Shown: positions 62,115 to 64,000 of the stretch, piece after piece | Layout: each line of letters opens with the position of its first letter | Position numbering within the stretch: the first letter of the stretch is position 1 | DNA from: Cytophagaceae bacterium | GTDB lineage: Bacteria; Bacteroidota; Bacteroidia; Cytophagales; Flexibacteraceae | Direction: 5' to 3' | Assembly: GCA_027485575.1 (NCBI GenBank) | Contig: JAIXQU010000051.1 | Span: forward strand, 55,713-119,712 | DNA length: 64,000 bases | Notes under the pieces: generated by a model | Told to the model about the DNA's origin: nothing | The model's input: only the letters and a program-made list of their open reading frames with translations | Databases searched by the model: none | Made by a program: the position numbers and the translations under genes

Positions 62115-63644
62115 TTAGGATTCTGAAGACTCTGGCGGGTTTCCGGTAGGTCTGTTTTTGTTTCCGTCATTGTTGGGATTTCTGTTAGGAGGCCTGTTGG
62201 GTTGCCCTGCATTTGAAGGATTCCCTTTGCTGGTTGCCTGATTTCCCGGCCCCTGGTTTGGATTTCCCTGTCTCGGATTTCCTGGCCCCTGGTTTGGATT
62301 TCCTTGTCTCGGATTTCCTGGCCCTTGGTTTGGATTTCCTTGTCTCGGATTTCCCGGCCCTTGATTTGGATTAGCCTGTCTCGGATTTCCTGGCCCCTGG
62401 TTTGGATTGGCCTGTCTCGGATTTCCCGGCCCCTGGTTTGGATTTCCCGGTCTTGGATTGATAGGTCCCTGATTTGGATTTCCAGATTTTGCCTGCAGTG
62501 GCGGTTGCCCGGAGGAGCCACCTGGTTTGTTCTTTTTCTTCTTCTTTTTGGAGTATTTTTTATCCAAGGCTATCAAATCTTCATTTTTCACCTCGGTTTC
62601 GGCCTCCGTGATGATGATTTCTTCCTCCTCCGTTAAAGCTGTTGGCTTCTGTCCTTTCTTATTAAGGTCAAGGATATAATTCACCCTCCCAATGTCAATG
62701 TTGACCCAGTTGCTGTCATCATTGTTGTAAGCAAACCACATCAGCTTTCTGAAAATATCAGTTTTCTGAAGTCTGGCGCTTCCTTTCAAGGTTTGAAGGT
62801 CTCTATCCACCTTGGGTATGTCTTTTAACTCCTGCAAATAGGTGTCTAATTCATAGTTAAGGCAGCATTTAAGCCTTCCGCATTGGCCTGAAAGTTTTGT
62901 AGGATTCAAGGAAAGATTCTGGTAGCGGGCTGCCGAAGTGGCCACCCCTTTAAAATCAGTTAGCCAGGTTGAACAACAAAGTTCCCGGCCACAAGTGCCA
63001 ATGCCACCTATTCTTCCTGCTTCCTGTCTGAGGCTGATTTGCCTCATATCTACCCTTACTTTAAATTCTGTTCCTATTGTTTTTATCAATTCTCTGAAGT
63101 CTACCCGCTCTTCAGAAGAATAGAAAAAAGTGGCTTTGGTTCCGTCTGCCTGAAACTCTACATCAGAAAGTTTCATGGGAAGCTTCAGCTCAGTTACAAT
63201 CTGTCTTGTTCTGTAAAGACTCGGCAGTTCTCTGTTCCGGGCTTCTTCGTATTTTTCAAAATCCCGGTCAGTAGCCAGTCGAACTATGCCTTTTAGTTCT
63301 TCCCAGGTGGTTTTTGGTGATTTTTTTTTCAATTGTAAATGGGCCATTTCTCCCTGAAGGGATACAAAACCCAAGTGATATCCTGAGCCGGTTTCAGCCA
63401 TAACGGCATCGCCGGTGTAAAGTCTCTTTCCTGTTTTGTTGATTAAAAACTCCTTCCTTCCGGCCTTAAACCGTATTTCTACAAGGTTTCTGTAAGATTC
63501 ATTGACCCAATCAAAAATATCGCCCAACCAATCGGAGGTGCTAAGCACATTGCACGAACCTCCACTACAGCCAGAGCATCCCCCGGATTTACTATCTCCC
63601 GATTTTGTGGAGCAACCACCACTACTACACGAACCACAACCCAT
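62115..63644 (-). CDS. ricT: RicT-like PSP1 domain protein with Cys-rich head and repeat tail
   Basis: PSP1/RicT (YaaT) proteins belong, in Bacillus, to a Fe-S-bearing complex that affects RNA maturation. The PSP1 core covers about residues 50-275 with SLRQEAGRIGGIGTCGRELC and LSGQCGRLKCCLNYEL; C218, C223, C224, C255, C260 and C261 are the family cysteines. The first 31 residues are Gly/Ser with six more Cys (C3, C6, C11, C23, C26, C31). A Lys-rich stretch (KKYSKKKKKKNKPGG) precedes a disordered tail with nearly seven copies of a 12-residue Asn/Pro/Gly/Gln repeat. The 509 residues exceed the usual length because of that tail. Confidence 0.86.
   Translation of the reverse strand: MGCGSCSSGGCSTKSGDSKSGGCSGCSGGSCNVLSTSDWLGDIFDWVNESYRNLVEIRFKAGRKEFLINKTGKRLYTGDAVMAETGSGYHLGFVSLQGEMAHLQLKKKSPKTTWEELKGIVRLATDRDFEKYEEARNRELPSLYRTRQIVTELKLPMKLSDVEFQADGTKATFFYSSEERVDFRELIKTIGTEFKVRVDMRQISLRQEAGRIGGIGTCGRELCCSTWLTDFKGVATSAARYQNLSLNPTKLSGQCGRLKCCLNYELDTYLQELKDIPKVDRDLQTLKGSARLQKTDIFRKLMWFAYNNDDSNWVNIDIGRVNYILDLNKKGQKPTALTEEEEIIITEAETEVKNEDLIALDKKYSKKKKKKNKPGGSSGQPPLQAKSGNPNQGPINPRPGNPNQGPGNPRQANPNQGPGNPRQANPNQGPGNPRQGNPNQGPGNPRQGNPNQGPGNPRQGNPNQGPGNQATSKGNPSNAGQPNRPPNRNPNNDGNKNRPTGNPPESSES
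62238..62483 (-). repeat. 36-bp coding tandem repeat in the ricT-like gene
   Basis: Six full copies and one partial copy of a 36-bp unit encode GNPNQGPGNPRQ with small changes (first copy INPRP, two copies starting with Ala). Copies are nearly identical in DNA, so the array is young or is kept uniform by slippage. It lies in frame and has no spacers. Confidence 0.9.
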
Positions 63645-63855
63645 TTAAAATCACTATTTTAAATACAAAATATTCTCATTAAAAGCCATCAAGGCTGGGT
63701 TCAAATATAGACAAAACAGGAATTGAGTTTTTTTTAAATCTGTTTATTAAAACGATTTGATTTTTATGTTCTTCATTTTCAATTCATTGTCTTTCGTTTT
63801 TTTCATCATCAAATATTGAGACAAGCAAAACCTGCTAAACAGGGCAATGGCAATT
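63645..63855. other. AT-rich gap with no recognised gene
   Basis: These 211 bases upstream of the ricT-like gene have stop codons in all frames, and I see no RNA gene. They should contain the ricT promoter, but no clear TAnnTTTG element on the minus strand was found. Confidence 0.4.
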
Positions 63856-64000
63856 TTAAAATTTTTCAGGTTTAGGTTTGAACTGCTCTATCCCCCATGT
63901 GGTCTGCGTCCAAGTGGCATCTCCAGGGATTTTGAAGTGCCTATTTTTTAGGAATGATTTTTTCAGTTTTACCTTCAGCTTTCGGAAGTTTTAAAGGAAA
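63856..64000 (-). pseudogene. 3' end of a minus-strand gene, apparently frameshifted
   Basis: From the window edge inward, one minus-strand frame reads FPLKLPKAEGKTEKIIPKK and hits a stop at 63941-63943. If one A is dropped from the AAAAAA run at 63944-63949, the reading continues as NRHFKIPGDATWTQTTWGIE and QFKPKPEKF to a stop at 63856-63858. The continuation looks clearly protein-like. Either the gene is really broken in an A-tract or the sequence has one base too many. The family is not recognisable from this fragment. Confidence 0.4.

Noticed and set aside
62238..62483. Direct repeats that look like a CRISPR array
   Set aside because: The 36-bp units are contiguous, with no spacers, and encode an in-frame protein repeat in the ricT-like gene. 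No cas gene is present.
62096..62521. Second minus-strand frame of 141 codons with an Arg/Glu/Ile repeat
   Set aside because: It is an alternative reading of the same tandem repeat DNA within the ricT-like gene.

Overview
The window is a chromosomal segment of a Bacteroidota bacterium, probably from the Cytophagales/Saprospirales side of the phylum; I cannot narrow it further. The evidence is an LpxC-FabZ fusion, a gliding/type IX secretion lipoprotein (GldD), secreted proteins with type IX C-terminal sorting domains, an FtsZ ending in the N-x-FLH-x-x-VD style tail of the phylum, a PSP1/RicT protein, and promoters of the phylum-specific TTG / TAnnTTTG form. It is AT-rich with dense gene packing and frequent 4-base ATGA overlaps.

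Left part (1-8.7 kb): the end of the division and cell wall cluster, ftsW(partial)-murG-murC-ftsQ-ftsA-ftsZ, closed by a strong terminator, then rimO and a tRNA-Pro(UGG) gene with a good Bacteroidota promoter. From 8.71 to 14.92 kb lies an accessory segment bounded by the tRNA-Pro 3' end and an exact 16-bp repeat of it at 14903-14918. It holds two type IX secreted proteins, a small DUF5681 (phage-associated) protein, an S41 protease with a partner barrel protein, a second tRNA-like remnant and at least one decayed gene (a DUF3298 C-terminus). No integrase remains.

Middle part (15-41 kb): a TolC-type channel; a urate-to-allantoin operon (puuD, a DUF6986 malate-synthase-like enzyme, uraH, uraD); the lipid A operon (HD phosphohydrolase, lpxD, lpxC/fabZ, lpxA) ended by its own terminator; aroC, an SDR, a GSCFA protein with gldD, pdxA, a six-PAS soluble histidine kinase, a sugar-phosphate nucleotidyltransferase, rlmN, a large barrel protein, a TspO-like protein and pcm.

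Right part (41-64 kb): two surface-polysaccharide clusters on opposite strands. The plus-strand cluster (41.3-47.2 kb) has a lipoprotein, a polyprenyl-phosphate sugar transferase, two glycosyltransferases and an O-antigen ligase/polymerase. The minus-strand cluster (51.2-61.9 kb) runs wzc-type tyrosine kinase, wecB, wecC, a NeuB-family synthase without its SAF domain, neuA, a Gfo/Idh oxidoreductase, a PtmA-like SDR, a KdsC-like HAD phosphatase, an unclassified glycosyltransferase and a hexapeptide acetyltransferase. The split synthase/phosphatase/CMP-transferase set, with no ManNAc-producing NeuC, fits a nonulosonate-9-phosphate route such as KDN, and this is the most interesting system here. 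Between the clusters are pnp, an orphan nuoH, a marR-yceI pair with a palindromic operator over the promoter, and gmhA. The window ends with a RicT-like PSP1 protein carrying a 12-residue tandem repeat tail and with the 3' end of a further minus-strand gene that appears frameshifted in an A-tract.
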